Of a stretch of 64,000 bases of DNA, positions 1-8,475 are shown in pieces. The stretch spans positions 1,116,001-1,180,000 of the forward strand of contig NC_014830.1 of the NCBI RefSeq assembly GCF_000184685.1. The letters run 5' to 3'. The position numbers and the translations under genes are program-made. This stretch comes from Intrasporangium calvum DSM 43043 (lineage in GTDB: Bacteria; Actinomycetota; Actinomycetes; Actinomycetales; Dermatophilaceae). Every line of letters begins with the position of its first letter. Positions within the stretch are counted from its first letter, which is position 1. A model generated the notes under the pieces. It searched no databases and was not told the DNA's origin. It was given only the letters and a program-made list of their open reading frames with translations.

Positions 1-45
1 TCCGCCGGGCCAAGGTCGCAGCTGGATCGAAGGAGGAGGTACGCC

Positions 46-510
46 GTGAGTCGTGAGGTGATCCTGGAGACCCCGGAGGACACTCGGGCCTTCGGCAGAA
101 GGCTGGGCCGGCTCCTGCGGGCCGGTGACGTGGTGGTCCTCACCGGTGACCTCGGCGCGGGCAAGACGACGCTGACCCAGGGACTCGCCGAGGGCCTCGG
201 CGTCCGAGGGCCGATCACCTCGCCGACCTTCGTCATCGCGAGGGTGCACCCCTCGGTCGTGGGTGGTCCCGCGCTGGTGCACGTGGACGCCTACCGGCTG
301 GGCAGCGCGGTGGAGCTGGACGACCTCGATCTCGATGCCGACCTCGACCTGAGCGTCACTGTCATCGAGTGGGGGGCGGGGATGTCGGAGCAGCTCTCCG
401 AGCAGCGGCTGGGCATCACGCTCACCGGCGAAGAGGTCCGGACGGCGCGTCTCGATGCGGTCGGACCACGGTGGGAGCGTCTCAGCGACTCGGCGCTCGC
501 CTCCATCTGA
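46..510 (+). CDS. tsaE: TsaE, ATPase of tRNA t6A synthesis
   Basis: TsaE (YjeE family, 154 aa) is the P-loop ATPase that drives the TsaB-TsaD complex making N6-threonylcarbamoyladenosine on ANN-decoding tRNAs. The Walker A motif GDLGAGKTT lies near residues 35-43. The conserved TSPTFVI segment follows, then HVDAYRLG and VIEWG further on. The frame is open back to base 1, but the GTG at 46 sits 5 bases after a strong AAGGAGGAGGT site, which fixes the start. Its partners tsaB, rimI and tsaD follow on the same strand, the usual actinobacterial order after alr. The gene just upstream is outside the window. Confidence 0.95.
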   Translation: MSREVILETPEDTRAFGRRLGRLLRAGDVVVLTGDLGAGKTTLTQGLAEGLGVRGPITSPTFVIARVHPSVVGGPALVHVDAYRLGSAVELDDLDLDADLDLSVTVIEWGAGMSEQLSEQRLGITLTGEEVRTARLDAVGPRWERLSDSALASI

Positions 511-584
511 GCCCAACGGAGCGGGTCTTTCGGCACTGTCCGACCACCGAGTCGGCCGCGAGGCTGGCGGTGGAAAGGCAGGTG

Positions 585-1175
585 ATGGTCATGGCACGGA
601 TCCTTCGCTGGGCCGCAGTCACGCTTACGGCCCTGTTCGTGGTGGGCGGGTTGCTCTTCGCGATCGGCAGCGTCTGGGACGACCCCGGCGGCTGGACGGC
701 GCTGCTCGTGACGCTGGCGATCGTGGTGCCCCTCATCGTGCTCACCGTCCTCGCGGCCCGAGAAGCCGAGCTCGGCTTCCTCGTGCTGGCCGGGGCCGTC
801 GGGCTCTTCGCGGCATGGATGGTGCTCACGCTCTTCGTCGAGGTCGGCCGGGTGCCGGACATTCCGGTGATCGCGCTGCTGCTCGCGCTGCCGAGCGCGG
901 TGCTCGGCCGTCGTCACGCGGGACGAGCGGGAAGCTTGCTGCTCGCGCTGGCGGCGGTGCCCTTCGCGGACGTCCTCGCCCGATGGTTCGGGGAACGGGG
1001 TCCCGATGGCCCTGGCCTCGGCGCACTCCTCGGCGGATCCACGGGCGCGGTGGTCGTTCCCCTGGCCGTCCTCGCCGTTCTCTTCCTCGTCGCGGGGGCG
1101 GTCGGCCACGATGGCACGCGTGTGCCAGCCGGTCCGCGGGTGAAGCCTCCCGCCAGGAGCCGGCAGCACCTCTGA
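585..1175 (+). CDS. Hypothetical integral membrane protein
   Basis: I do not recognise this 196-aa protein. It is almost entirely hydrophobic, with about five or six predicted membrane helices. The first is near residues 5-25 (TLTALFVVGGLLFAIGSVW) and the last near 165-185 (GAVVVPLAVLAVLFLVAGA), followed by a basic tail. ATG 585 was chosen because GGAAAGG ends 6 bases upstream; GTG 582 and ATG 591 are in-frame alternatives. It lies between tsaE and tsaB, which have no need of a membrane protein, so co-transcription need not mean shared function. Confidence 0.7.
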   Translation: MVMARILRWAAVTLTALFVVGGLLFAIGSVWDDPGGWTALLVTLAIVVPLIVLTVLAAREAELGFLVLAGAVGLFAAWMVLTLFVEVGRVPDIPVIALLLALPSAVLGRRHAGRAGSLLLALAAVPFADVLARWFGERGPDGPGLGALLGGSTGAVVVPLAVLAVLFLVAGAVGHDGTRVPAGPRVKPPARSRQHL

Positions 1176-1233
1176 CGGCACGGGAGACCGGCGCCGCCGC
1201 CTGAACGGTTCCGGCTGGGCTGCCGGGCCGGGA

Positions 1234-1239
1234 TAACCT
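1234..1239 (+). promoter_or_regulatory. -10 element for tsaB, near-leaderless
   Basis: TAACCT ends 7 bases before the GTG start of tsaB, so transcription should begin at or next to the start codon. No ribosome-binding site is visible. Confidence 0.45.
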
Positions 1240-1246
1240 GACGCCC

Positions 1247-1948
1247 GTGCTCATCCTCGGCATCGACACCTCGACCACCGCGATCAGCGTCGCGCTCCAC
1301 GACGGCGACCGCGTCGTGGCCGAAGCGACCACGCTGGACGCCCGGGCCCATGCTGAGCACCTCGCCCCCGGGATCCGGGCCGCGCTCGACGAGGCCGGCG
1401 CCGAGCCGCGTGACGTCACGGGCGTCGTCGTCGGCATCGGTCCCGGCCCGTTCACCGGCCTCCGCGTCGGCATCGTGTCGGGACGCACCTTCGCCTTCGC
1501 GCTCGGCCTGCCCGTCCACGGGCTCTGCAGCCTCGACGCCCTCGCCCACGAGGCGTGGCAGTCCGGTCACCGGGGTGGCCTTCTCGTCGCCACCGACGCC
1601 CGGCGCAAGGAGGTGTATGCCGCTGAGTTCGTTCTCGACGCCGCCGGCCTCACGCGCGTGGCGGGCCCTGTCGTCAGCCGGGCCGCGGAGCTCGATGAGT
1701 CGTGGCGCGCCTTGCCCGTCGCGGGCCGCGGCCCCCTGCTCTACCCGGCCGACCTCGCGAGGTCAGCCGACGGCGCGGGCGGGCCCAGCGGCATACGGCT
1801 GCCGCTCGACGTGTCCGCGGGGGCTCTCGCGGACCTCGCCGTCCTGCGGCTCGCCGCCGGCGACCCGCTGGACGGGCTCGAGCCGCTCTACCTGCGTCGG
1901 CCCGACGTCTCCAGCGCCCCGCCCAGCAAGAAGTCGACCCTCGGATGA
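1247..1948 (+). CDS. tsaB: TsaB, t6A synthesis scaffold protein
   Basis: TsaB (YeaZ, 233 aa) is the catalytically inactive ASKHA-fold partner of TsaD in t6A synthesis. The N-terminus LILGIDTSTTAISVAL and the segment GIGPGPFTGLRVGI (near residues 63-76) are family hallmarks. DARRKEVYAAEF is the typical central motif. The stop overlaps the start of rimI as ATGA. Two copies of the window's dispersed repeat lie inside the gene: one (1615-1631) coincides with the conserved VYAAEF codons, and the other (1784-1798) encodes PSGIRL in a variable C-terminal part. Confidence 0.93.
   Translation: MLILGIDTSTTAISVALHDGDRVVAEATTLDARAHAEHLAPGIRAALDEAGAEPRDVTGVVVGIGPGPFTGLRVGIVSGRTFAFALGLPVHGLCSLDALAHEAWQSGHRGGLLVATDARRKEVYAAEFVLDAAGLTRVAGPVVSRAAELDESWRALPVAGRGPLLYPADLARSADGAGGPSGIRLPLDVSAGALADLAVLRLAAGDPLDGLEPLYLRRPDVSSAPPSKKSTLG
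1615..1631 (-). repeat. Dispersed 18-bp repeat, copy in tsaB
   Basis: TGTATGCCGCTGAGTTC matches the reverse complement of the dispersed repeat with small changes. It encodes YAAEF, which is conserved in TsaB, so this copy may be coincidence. Confidence 0.4.
1784..1798 (+). repeat. Dispersed 18-bp repeat, copy in tsaB
   Basis: CCCAGCGGCATACGG matches the consensus exactly and is read as PSGIR in TsaB. Confidence 0.75.
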
Positions 1949-2409
1949 GCGCGCCGGTGCTCCGCGCGCTCGAGTGGGCCGACATCCCGAGGCTCGCCGC
2001 GCTCGAGGTCGAGCTCTTCGCCGAGGATGCGTGGTCCGAGCAGGCCTGGTGGGCTGAGCTCGCTGCCCGCCCGCGCCGGGACTACGTGGTGGCCGTCGAC
2101 GGAGACCAGGTGGTCGGTTACGGCGGGCTGGACGTCTCGGGCGACGTGGCCGACCTCATGACGATCGCGGCCGTTCCCGCGGCACAGGGCCGCGGCCTCG
2201 GGCGACGGCTGCTCGACGACCTCGTCCACCGCGCCGAGGGGCACGGGGCCACGGCCCTGCTCCTCGAGGTGCGGGCCGACAACGAGCCGGCCAAGCGCCT
2301 CTACGAGCGCCGTGGTTTCGAGACGATCTCGGTGCGACGCCGCTACTACCAACCGGGCGACGTCGACGCCCTTGTCATGCGCAAGCACATCGGAGGCACC
2401 CATGGCTGA
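1945..2409 (+). CDS. rimI: RimI-type N-terminal acetyltransferase
   Basis: This 154-aa GNAT protein is RimI-like and would acetylate protein N-termini, classically ribosomal S18. It has the acetyl-CoA binding segment [14 protein letters not shown] (near residues 75-88). It ends with the RimI pattern [19 protein letters not shown], then a [12 protein letters not shown] tail. ATG 1945 overlaps the tsaB stop as ATGA, and its own end overlaps tsaD by 8 bases, so translation is probably coupled along the operon. Its place between tsaB and tsaD is typical of actinobacteria. Confidence 0.92.
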   Translation: MSAPVLRALEWADIPRLAALEVELFAEDAWSEQAWWAELAARPRRDYVVAVDGDQVVGYGGLDVSGDVADLMTIAAVPAAQGRGLGRRLLDDLVHRAEGHGATALLLEVRADNEPAKRLYERRGFETISVRRRYYQPGDVDALVMRKHIGGTHG

Positions 2410-3448
2410 CGAGCCCCTCGTCCTCGGCATCGAGACCTCGTGCGACGAGACCGGGGTCGGGATCGTGCGCGGGCAGACGCTCCTCGTCGACACCGTCGCG
2501 AGCAGCGTCGAGGAGCACGCCCGCTTCGGCGGCGTCGTCCCGGAGGTCGCCAGCCGAGCGCACCTCGAGGCGATGATCCCGACGATCGAGCGCGCCTGCC
2601 ACGACGCCGGCGTGAGCCTCAGGGACCTCGACGCGATCGCCGTGACCTCGGGCCCGGGTCTTGCCGGTTCGCTGCTCGTCGGAGTGGCCGCGGCCAAGGC
2701 CTTGGCGGTCGCCCTCGACAAGCCGATCTACGGGGTGAACCATCTCGCGTCGCACGTCGCCGTCGACATCGTCGAGCACGGCCCCCTGCCCGAGCCGACG
2801 ATGGCCCTGCTCGTCTCCGGTGGACACTCCTCGCTCCTCCTCGTGCCCGACGTGACGAACGACGTCCGCTCCCTCGGGTCGACGATGGACGACGCCGCCG
2901 GGGAGGCGTTCGACAAGGTGGCCCGCGTCCTGGGGCTGCCCTTCCCGGGGGGCCCGCACATCGACCGGGCCGCTCGCGAGGGGGACCGGATCGCCATCGA
3001 CTTCCCGCGCGGCCTGACGACCGGCCGGGACCTGGAGCGACACCGGTTCGACTTCTCCTTCTCCGGCCTCAAGACCGCCGTCGCCCGGTGGGTCGAGACG
3101 CGGCACCGGGACGGCGAGGCGGTGCCGGTGGCAGACGTGGCCGCGTCCTTCCAGGAGGCCGTCGTCGACGTCCTGACGCGCAAGGCCGTGCTGGCGTGCA
3201 AGGACAACGGCGTCGACCACCTGCTCATCGGTGGTGGCGTGGCCGCGAACTCGAGGCTGCGCGCGCTGGCGGAGGAGCGGTGCGCCAGGGCCGGGATCCT
3301 CCTGCGCGTCCCCCGCCCGGGCCTGTGCACCGACAACGGTGCGATGGTCGCGGCGCTCGGGGCGCAGATGGTCGCCAAGGGCCGCGCGCCCAGCGACCTC
3401 GGCCTGCCGACCGACTCCTCGATGCCGGTGCAGCTGGTGCAGTCCTGA
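2402..3448 (+). CDS. tsaD: TsaD, threonylcarbamoyl transferase
   Basis: TsaD (Kae1/Gcp family, 348 aa) transfers the threonylcarbamoyl group from the TC-AMP intermediate to A37 of tRNA. It opens with [14 protein letters not shown] and has the metal-binding HLASHV motif (HxxxH) near residues 115-120. [13 protein letters not shown] follows, and [15 protein letters not shown] comes late. The ATG at 2402 lies inside the 3' end of rimI. It closes the t6A operon and is followed by a clear hairpin before the convergent GH3 gene. Confidence 0.96.
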   Translation: MADEPLVLGIETSCDETGVGIVRGQTLLVDTVASSVEEHARFGGVVPEVASRAHLEAMIPTIERACHDAGVSLRDLDAIAVTSGPGLAGSLLVGVAAAKALAVALDKPIYGVNHLASHVAVDIVEHGPLPEPTMALLVSGGHSSLLLVPDVTNDVRSLGSTMDDAAGEAFDKVARVLGLPFPGGPHIDRAAREGDRIAIDFPRGLTTGRDLERHRFDFSFSGLKTAVARWVETRHRDGEAVPVADVAASFQEAVVDVLTRKAVLACKDNGVDHLLIGGGVAANSRLRALAEERCARAGILLRVPRPGLCTDNGAMVAALGAQMVAKGRAPSDLGLPTDSSMPVQLVQS

Positions 3449-3457
3449 CCACGATGT

Positions 3458-3480
3458 CTGCTGGTTCCTCGAACCAGCAG
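3458..3480. terminator. Hairpin between tsaD and convergent GH3 gene
   Basis: CTGCTGGTTC-CTC-GAACCAGCAG is a perfect 10-bp stem with a 3-base loop, 10 bases after the tsaD stop. It sits between convergent genes and probably ends transcription from both sides. There is no U-run. Confidence 0.7.
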
Positions 3481-3509
3481 AGGAGTGGCGGTCCGGGGGA
3501 GCGGGGCTG

Positions 3510-4823
3510 TCAGTCGCAGCCGATGAGCCCCAGGTCGGCCTTGAGCGTCAGGACCCGGGTGGCCGCCGCGGTCACCGTGGCCCGGAAGCCTCGGTCGGCC
3601 TTCATCCGCCCGGTCAGGGCGCGATGCATCGTCGGGACCGTGCTGGGGCGCGCCGTGAGGACGATGTCGCCCCCTGCCTCGACGAACCGTGTCGCCCGCT
3701 GTCCCACGGGAGTGTCTTCGACGGCCTTGGCTGCCCCCACGTCATCGGTGATGACGACCCCGCGGAAGCCCAGCCGTCCACGGAGCAGGTCGGTGACGAT
3801 CCGTGGGGAGAAGAGCGCCTGCACGCCGGGGTCGATCCGGCTGTAGACCGCCGACCCGACCATGACCAGGTCGGTGCCGGCCGAGATGCCGCTCGCGAAC
3901 GGCTCGAGGAACGGGTCGGTCGCGGTCGTGGTCCGATCGACGATGCCATCGGTCGTCAGGTCGGTGTTCCCCGTGATCCGGCCGATGCCCGGAAAGTGCT
4001 TCGTCGCCGTGGCGACCTTTCCCTCGTGCATTCCGGTGACGAAGGCCCCCACCATCCGGGCCACGACGTCCGGGTCCGACGAGAACTGCCGGTCCCACCG
4101 GCCGATCGGATCGTTGTCGCGGCCGAGGCTGTCGGGGACCGTGTCGGCGACAGGGGCGAGGTTGACGTTGATGCCGCCGGCGCGCAGCTGCTCGCCCCAC
4201 GTGGAGGCCCGTTGCCTGAGCGCGACCGCGGACAGCGTGCCCTGCTCGAGGGCGCTCGGCATCCGGGCGAAGCCGTCGCCGCGGAGCTGCTGGACGTTGC
4301 CGCCCTCCTGGTCCGCGGCGAGGAGCAGGCCCGGTGCGCCTCCCGAGCGGTCCGAGGCGGCGTTGAGGTGGCGCGTCGCAGCACGGGTGCGCTCCACGCC
4401 GTTGTACCAGCCACCGAGGAGGATGACGCCCCCGAGGTGCCGGTCCCGGATCAGGGCGTCGAGGCTGTCCTGCCGGGCGTCCGCAGCGAGCCCGACCATG
4501 ATGAGCTGGCCCGCGAGCTGTGCCGGCGTCAGGTCCGCGACGATGGTCCGGGCGCACCCCTCGGACGTCTGTCGGGTCGGCGCGGGCGAGGACGTGGTCG
4601 CGGCGGGCCCCGAGGTCGCCGAGGTCGCGGTCGGTGCGGAGGAGAGGCTGCCGGTGCCCGCTGACGTGGTGGCAGCACCCGGAGGCGACGTCGCTCCGCT
4701 GGGGGCAACCGGGAGCGGAGGGCTCCCCGGGCCCGCGCACGCCGCAGCCACCGTCGCCACGAGGACGAGCAGGGCCGCAGCGGCGGACGACCGCGCGTTG
4801 CGGCGGGAACGGATCACGAGCAC
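3510..4823 (-). CDS. GH3-family lipoprotein, NagZ-like
   Basis: The 437-aa protein has a basic N-terminus, a hydrophobic stretch and a possible lipobox ending VAAAC at about residue 29, then a Ser/Thr/Ala/Gly-rich linker. The rest is a GH3 N-terminal barrel, with LIMVGL, DQEGGNVQQL, KHFPGIG and the putative nucleophile in VITDDVGA. NagZ enzymes carry a His in an Asp-x-His dyad after KHFPGHG. Here that loop reads GRITGNTDLTTDG with no His, so NagZ activity is doubtful or uses another acid/base. Beta-N-acetylhexosaminidase is the likeliest annotation but the substrate is unproven. Confidence 0.8.
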   Translation of the reverse strand: MLVIRSRRNARSSAAAALLVLVATVAAACAGPGSPPLPVAPSGATSPPGAATTSAGTGSLSSAPTATSATSGPAATTSSPAPTRQTSEGCARTIVADLTPAQLAGQLIMVGLAADARQDSLDALIRDRHLGGVILLGGWYNGVERTRAATRHLNAASDRSGGAPGLLLAADQEGGNVQQLRGDGFARMPSALEQGTLSAVALRQRASTWGEQLRAGGINVNLAPVADTVPDSLGRDNDPIGRWDRQFSSDPDVVARMVGAFVTGMHEGKVATATKHFPGIGRITGNTDLTTDGIVDRTTTATDPFLEPFASGISAGTDLVMVGSAVYSRIDPGVQALFSPRIVTDLLRGRLGFRGVVITDDVGAAKAVEDTPVGQRATRFVEAGGDIVLTARPSTVPTMHRALTGRMKADRGFRATVTAAATRVLTLKADLGLIGCD

Positions 4824-4884
4824 TCAAGGACCGTACCCACGAGGCGCCCCCGTCCCGTCCGCACACGCCACCGGTCGGGGACGA

Positions 4885-4890
4885 TACGTT
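4885..4890 (+). promoter_or_regulatory. -10 element for nucleoside hydrolase gene
   Basis: TACGTT ends 7 bases before GTG 4898 and fits the TAnnnT -10 pattern. A leaderless transcript is likely. Confidence 0.4.
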
Positions 4891-4897
4891 GCCCGAT

Positions 4898-5887
4898 GTG
4901 ACCCGAGAGCCCACGCCCATCGTCCTTGACGTCGACACCGGGGTCGACGACGCCTGTGCCCTCCTGCTCGCCGCGACCCACCCTGCGCTCGACCTGCGCG
5001 CAGTCACGTGCGTCGGCGGCAACGCCCCCGTGAAGGACGTGGTCCGCAACACCCTGACCGTTCTGGAGGCGGTCGGCCGGGCCGACGTCGCCGTGGCCGG
5101 CGGTGCAGCCCGGCCGCTCCTGGAGCATCCGCAGGACGCTCGCCACGTCCATGGCGACGACGGGATGGGCGACCTGGGGTGGCCGACCCCCGCCCTCCTC
5201 CCGGACGGCCGCCACGCCGTGGAGCTGCTCCGCGACGTCTGTCTCGCCGCCGCGGCCGCCGGGGAGCGGGTGACGATCGTCCCGACGGCGCCGATGACGA
5301 ACATCGCCCTGCTGCTGCGGACCTACCCCGCTGTCGCCGACGGGATCGCCGACATCGTCTTCATGGGCGGCGCCGCCCAGGTCGGCAACGCGACCGCGTC
5401 CGCGGAGTTCAACGTCTTCCACGACCCGGAGGCCGCCGCGATCGCCCTCGACGCGGGCGCCGACCTGTCGATCCCGGTCACGATGTACGGCCTCGACGTC
5501 TTCTACGACCCGGTGGTCACGCGCGAGCAGGCCGCCGAGCTCGTCGCCGTCGGGGGCCGGACCGGCGCCGAGCTGGCCGGCCGGCTGATCGAGTTCCAGT
5601 GCGACCGGTTCGGCCGTGACGCGTCGACGATCGGGGACGCCGGAGCGGTCTGTGCCGTCATCGACCCCGACGGGCTGACGACGGAGGTGCTGCCGATCCG
5701 GGTCGAGCTCGCCGGGCAGTTCTCGCGCGGCCGGACCATCGTCGACCGTCGCGACTGGAGCGGCGACCTCTCGCACGACCCGCACGGCGAGCCGCCGGTG
5801 CGGGTGCGTGTCGCCCTCGGCGTGGACCACGAACGATATGTCGGGATCTGGCTCGAGACGATCCGCACGCGGGCGGGTGGCCGCTGA
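4898..5887 (+). CDS. Inosine-uridine-preferring nucleoside hydrolase
   Basis: This 329-aa protein cleaves the N-glycosidic bond of ribonucleosides to give base plus ribose. The N-terminal DVDTGVDDACALLLA carries the Asp cluster that binds calcium and the ribose. PTAPMTNIALLL and FMGGAAQVGNATASAEFNVFHDPEAA are family motifs. The stop overlaps the ribokinase start (TGATG), so released ribose would be phosphorylated by the next gene: a two-gene nucleoside salvage unit. GTG 4898 is chosen because homology begins there and a -10 element lies just upstream. Confidence 0.9.
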   Translation: MTREPTPIVLDVDTGVDDACALLLAATHPALDLRAVTCVGGNAPVKDVVRNTLTVLEAVGRADVAVAGGAARPLLEHPQDARHVHGDDGMGDLGWPTPALLPDGRHAVELLRDVCLAAAAAGERVTIVPTAPMTNIALLLRTYPAVADGIADIVFMGGAAQVGNATASAEFNVFHDPEAAAIALDAGADLSIPVTMYGLDVFYDPVVTREQAAELVAVGGRTGAELAGRLIEFQCDRFGRDASTIGDAGAVCAVIDPDGLTTEVLPIRVELAGQFSRGRTIVDRRDWSGDLSHDPHGEPPVRVRVALGVDHERYVGIWLETIRTRAGGR

Positions 5888-6711
5888 TGGGTCGCGTCGC
5901 CGTCCTCGGCTCCCTCAACGTCGACGTCGTGACCCGGGTGACGCGCCTGCCGCGGCCCGGCGAGACGGTCCTCGGTGAGGCCGCCGGCCGCTTCGCCGGG
6001 GGAAAGGGCGGCAACCAGGCCATGGCGGCCCGGCGCGCCGGCGCGGACGTCGTCATGATCGGACGTGTCGGCGGCGACGACGCGGGTGCCCGCTACGTCG
6101 AGAGGCTGCGCCGGCACGGGATCCGGGCGGAGGTCCCGGCCTTCCCGGATGCCCCGACGGGCACGGCCTACATCACCGTCGACGACGCCGGCGAGAACTC
6201 CATCATCGTCGTGCCCGGTGCCAACGAGATGGTCACGGACGAGTCGGTCACGGCCGCGACACTCGGTCCCGGGGACGTCCTCCTGTGCTCGCTCGAGGTC
6301 CCCCTCCACCTCGTCGCCCGAGCCGCATCGGCCGCCGACCGGGCCGGCGCCCGCGTCGTCCTCAACCTGGCGCCCTACGCTCCGTTGCCGCGCCACGTCA
6401 TCGCACTCGCCGACCCGGTCGTGGTCAACGAGTCGGAGATGCGGCAGCTGGCCGACTCGGACCTCATCCCGGCCTCGCTGCTCGTGACGTTCGGACCCGC
6501 GGGGGCCAGGTGGGACGGGGAGGAGGTGAGCGGCATACGGCTCGATGAGGGCGACGTCGTGGACACGGTCGGTGCCGGCGACGCCTTCTGCGGCGCTCTG
6601 GCAGCAGCGCTCGCAGGGGGAGCGACGCGTCGGGAGGCCCTGGAGGCGGCCAATCGGGCGGGAGCCGAGGCCGTGCAGTGGGCCGGGGCCCAGCCTGACG
6701 CAGCCCTGTGA
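5887..6711 (+). CDS. rbsK: Ribokinase
   Basis: Ribokinase (PfkB family, 274 aa) phosphorylates ribose at O5. GSLNVDVV at the N-terminus, GGKGGNQA near residues 39-46 (signature 1), and DTVGAGDAFCGALAAAL near 224-240 (signature 2, with the catalytic Asp) are all present. It is translationally coupled to the nucleoside hydrolase. A copy of the dispersed repeat encodes VSGIRL just before signature 2, in a surface region that varies in the family. The 274 aa are slightly shorter than the E. coli enzyme. Confidence 0.92.
   Translation: MGRVAVLGSLNVDVVTRVTRLPRPGETVLGEAAGRFAGGKGGNQAMAARRAGADVVMIGRVGGDDAGARYVERLRRHGIRAEVPAFPDAPTGTAYITVDDAGENSIIVVPGANEMVTDESVTAATLGPGDVLLCSLEVPLHLVARAASAADRAGARVVLNLAPYAPLPRHVIALADPVVVNESEMRQLADSDLIPASLLVTFGPAGARWDGEEVSGIRLDEGDVVDTVGAGDAFCGALAAALAGGATRREALEAANRAGAEAVQWAGAQPDAAL
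6526..6540 (+). repeat. Dispersed repeat, copy in rbsK
   Basis: GTGAGCGGCATACGG matches the core of the repeat and is read VSGIR in ribokinase. Confidence 0.65.
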
Positions 6712-6942
6712 GGTGACCACCTGCCGGGGTTCGGTGCCGCATGGCCCTGCGCGAACAAGGGCGTCGCCTCCTACCGGTCTGCCCGGATCGGTGACCAGAT
6801 CGTTGCCGACCTGGCCTGGACCTACGAGGAGCCGCTCCACGACGCGGCGCCGGTGGCCGGCCTCGTGTGCTTCTACACCGAACGGACGGACCCCGGCCTC
6901 GACGGGGTCGCCATCGAGCGGCCCGTCACGCCGTGGGCGTGA
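6712..6942 (+). pseudogene. DUF427 gene remnant, 5'-truncated
   Basis: Directly after the rbsK stop, and in the same frame, 76 codons read without ATG or a plausible start. They contain NKGVASYRSARIG, DLAWTYEEPLHDAAPVAG and LVCFYTERTD, which resemble the C-terminal half of DUF427 proteins (the family shows CPYKGTASYWS and IAGLVAFYNE). The first part is degraded: the CPxKG motif reads PCANKG. I read this as a decayed remnant with its 5' half lost. Confidence 0.6.
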
Positions 6943-6945
6943 GAC

Positions 6946-8214
6946 TCAGGCGGGCGTGACCACCAGGGCCACCTGGGTGCCGGCCACGCGGGTCACGACG
7001 AGCGTCGCCTCCGAGCCGCCCTTGCCGCGGCCGGTCATCTTCAGCTGCCGGCGCAGCAGGTCGGCGTCGACCGTGACGCCACGCTTCTTGATCGTCACTC
7101 GGTCGTGGCCGTGGTCGCGCAGCCAACGGGAGAGCGCCTTCGGCGAGAGCGGCATCGCCTCGACGACCCGGTAGCGCCGTGCCCACGGGATGTCGTATGC
7201 CGCTGGGCTCGTCACGTAGCCCACGCCGGCTCCCAGCTCGGCTCCGTCGACCGCGGCCAGCAGGGCACCGGTGAGGCCGGCCCGGATGACCGCGCGGTCG
7301 GGCTCGTAGAGCCAGTCGTCCACAGCTGCGACCGAGGGCAGCGGCGGCCGGCCGGTGGCGGGGGCCGCGTCGGCCTCAGTGACGACATGGGTGGCGTGGG
7401 CGGAGCAGACCGCGGCGGTTCGCCCCGGCCGGGTGGCCAGGGCCTTCCACCAGACGACGCACTCGAGCACCTCGCCGTGCCACGAGCTCCACTGGGCCTC
7501 GGCTCCCGGGGGGAGCGCGGCATGGGGGAAGGCGGGGGAGAGCTTGGCGCCGGCCGCGGGCACCTGGGCGGCGAACTCCTGGACTTCGGCCCAGCTCGGC
7601 GAGATCGCGTCGAGGGAGAAGATCCGTTTGGCGCGTCCGCGGACGTCCGCCACACCCTCGACCCGGCGCGCGGGGTCGAGCCAGACGCCGAGGTGGCGGC
7701 CGGCCTCGCCGAGGGGGAGCCTGACGTCCTCGGCGCGGGCACACGTCACTCGAGCGGACGGCCAGTGCCGCAGGTTGGCTTCGGCGACGCGGGCGGTCGC
7801 GGGGTCCGCGTCGACCGCCCGCACGAGCAGGTCGAGCCCGGCGAAGGCCATCGCATCGGACCCGATGCCGCACCCGAGGTCGTAGACCTCACGGACGTCG
7901 GCGGCGGCGAAGCGGTGCGCGTGCCGGGCTGCGAGGGCGAGGCGGGTGGCCTGCTCGAGCCCGTCCGCGGTGAAGAGCATCCCGACCGCGAAGTCCCCGA
8001 ACTTGTCGACTGCCCGGGCGCGCAGCCGGGACTGGCCCAGGGCGGCGGCGACGAGATCCGGGTCGAACGCCTCGCGGAGGCGCTCCTGCAGGGGGAGGGC
8101 GGTGGACTCGTCGTAGGGCGGCAGCGACTGGAGCAGGGCCCAGCCCTCTCCTGACGAGAGCCGCTCCACCATCGCCGCATCCATGCGCGCCATCCTCGCA
8201 GGCGCCGCGGGCAT
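6946..8214 (-). CDS. THUMP-like class I SAM-dependent methyltransferase
   Basis: The 422-aa protein has a Rossmann methyltransferase core, with the SAM motif YDLGCGIGSDAMAFA near residues 110-124. VDADPATARVAEANL and a DPARR segment (GVWLDPARR) follow. The C-terminal part (KRGVTVDADLLRRQLK) matches the THUMP-like domain of actinobacterial proteins of this type, which points to RNA or nucleotide methylation; the substrate is unknown. The start is uncertain: in-frame ATGs at 8214, 8193, 8184 and 8172 are possible, and 8184 has GAGG upstream. A copy of the dispersed repeat encodes TSPAAYD near residue 338. Confidence 0.75.
   Translation of the reverse strand: MPAAPARMARMDAAMVERLSSGEGWALLQSLPPYDESTALPLQERLREAFDPDLVAAALGQSRLRARAVDKFGDFAVGMLFTADGLEQATRLALAARHAHRFAAADVREVYDLGCGIGSDAMAFAGLDLLVRAVDADPATARVAEANLRHWPSARVTCARAEDVRLPLGEAGRHLGVWLDPARRVEGVADVRGRAKRIFSLDAISPSWAEVQEFAAQVPAAGAKLSPAFPHAALPPGAEAQWSSWHGEVLECVVWWKALATRPGRTAAVCSAHATHVVTEADAAPATGRPPLPSVAAVDDWLYEPDRAVIRAGLTGALLAAVDGAELGAGVGYVTSPAAYDIPWARRYRVVEAMPLSPKALSRWLRDHGHDRVTIKKRGVTVDADLLRRQLKMTGRGKGGSEATLVVTRVAGTQVALVVTPA
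7194..7210 (-). repeat. Dispersed repeat, copy in methyltransferase
   Basis: CGTATGCCGCTGGGCTC is an exact reverse-complement copy, read SPAAY in the minus-strand gene. Confidence 0.75.
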
Positions 8215-8294
8215 TCGGGCAGGCTGACCAGGCCACGCGGGTGGTCCGGGGGGTCACGGGGCGCAGGCCGTTCACGGCCGTGAGCCCCCGTGTG

Positions 8295-8321
8295 TTGGCA
8301 CTCGACTTGACCGAGTGCTAA
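8295..8321 (+). promoter_or_regulatory. CIRCE element 1 (HrcA operator) at groES
   Basis: TTGGCACTC-N9-GAGTGCTAA differs from the CIRCE consensus TTAGCACTC-N9-GAGTGCTAA at one base. It overlaps the -35 region of the groES promoter, so HrcA would block RNA polymerase directly. Confidence 0.92.
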
Positions 8322-8335
8322 CTGAAACCTAGATT
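8307..8335 (+). promoter_or_regulatory. groESL promoter
   Basis: TTGACC (8307-8312), a 17-base spacer and TAGATT (8330-8335) make a good housekeeping-sigma promoter. It is flanked by two CIRCE elements. Confidence 0.8.
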
Positions 8336-8343
8336 TCTGCTTG

Positions 8344-8370
8344 TTGGCACTCTCACCTCGAAAGTGCCAG
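8344..8370 (+). promoter_or_regulatory. CIRCE element 2, degenerate
   Basis: TTGGCACTC-N9-AAGTGCCAG is a second CIRCE-like site just after the expected transcription start. The right arm is degenerate, but seven of nine arm bases still pair. Confidence 0.75.
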
Positions 8371-8475
8371 TTCTCTCCGGCAGGACGGTCGACCCCCGCG
8401 ACGGCGGCCAACCCCATGGAGATCAAGAACGCATCAGACCCGAACAATCGACATCCCGAAGGGAAGGTCACCACC

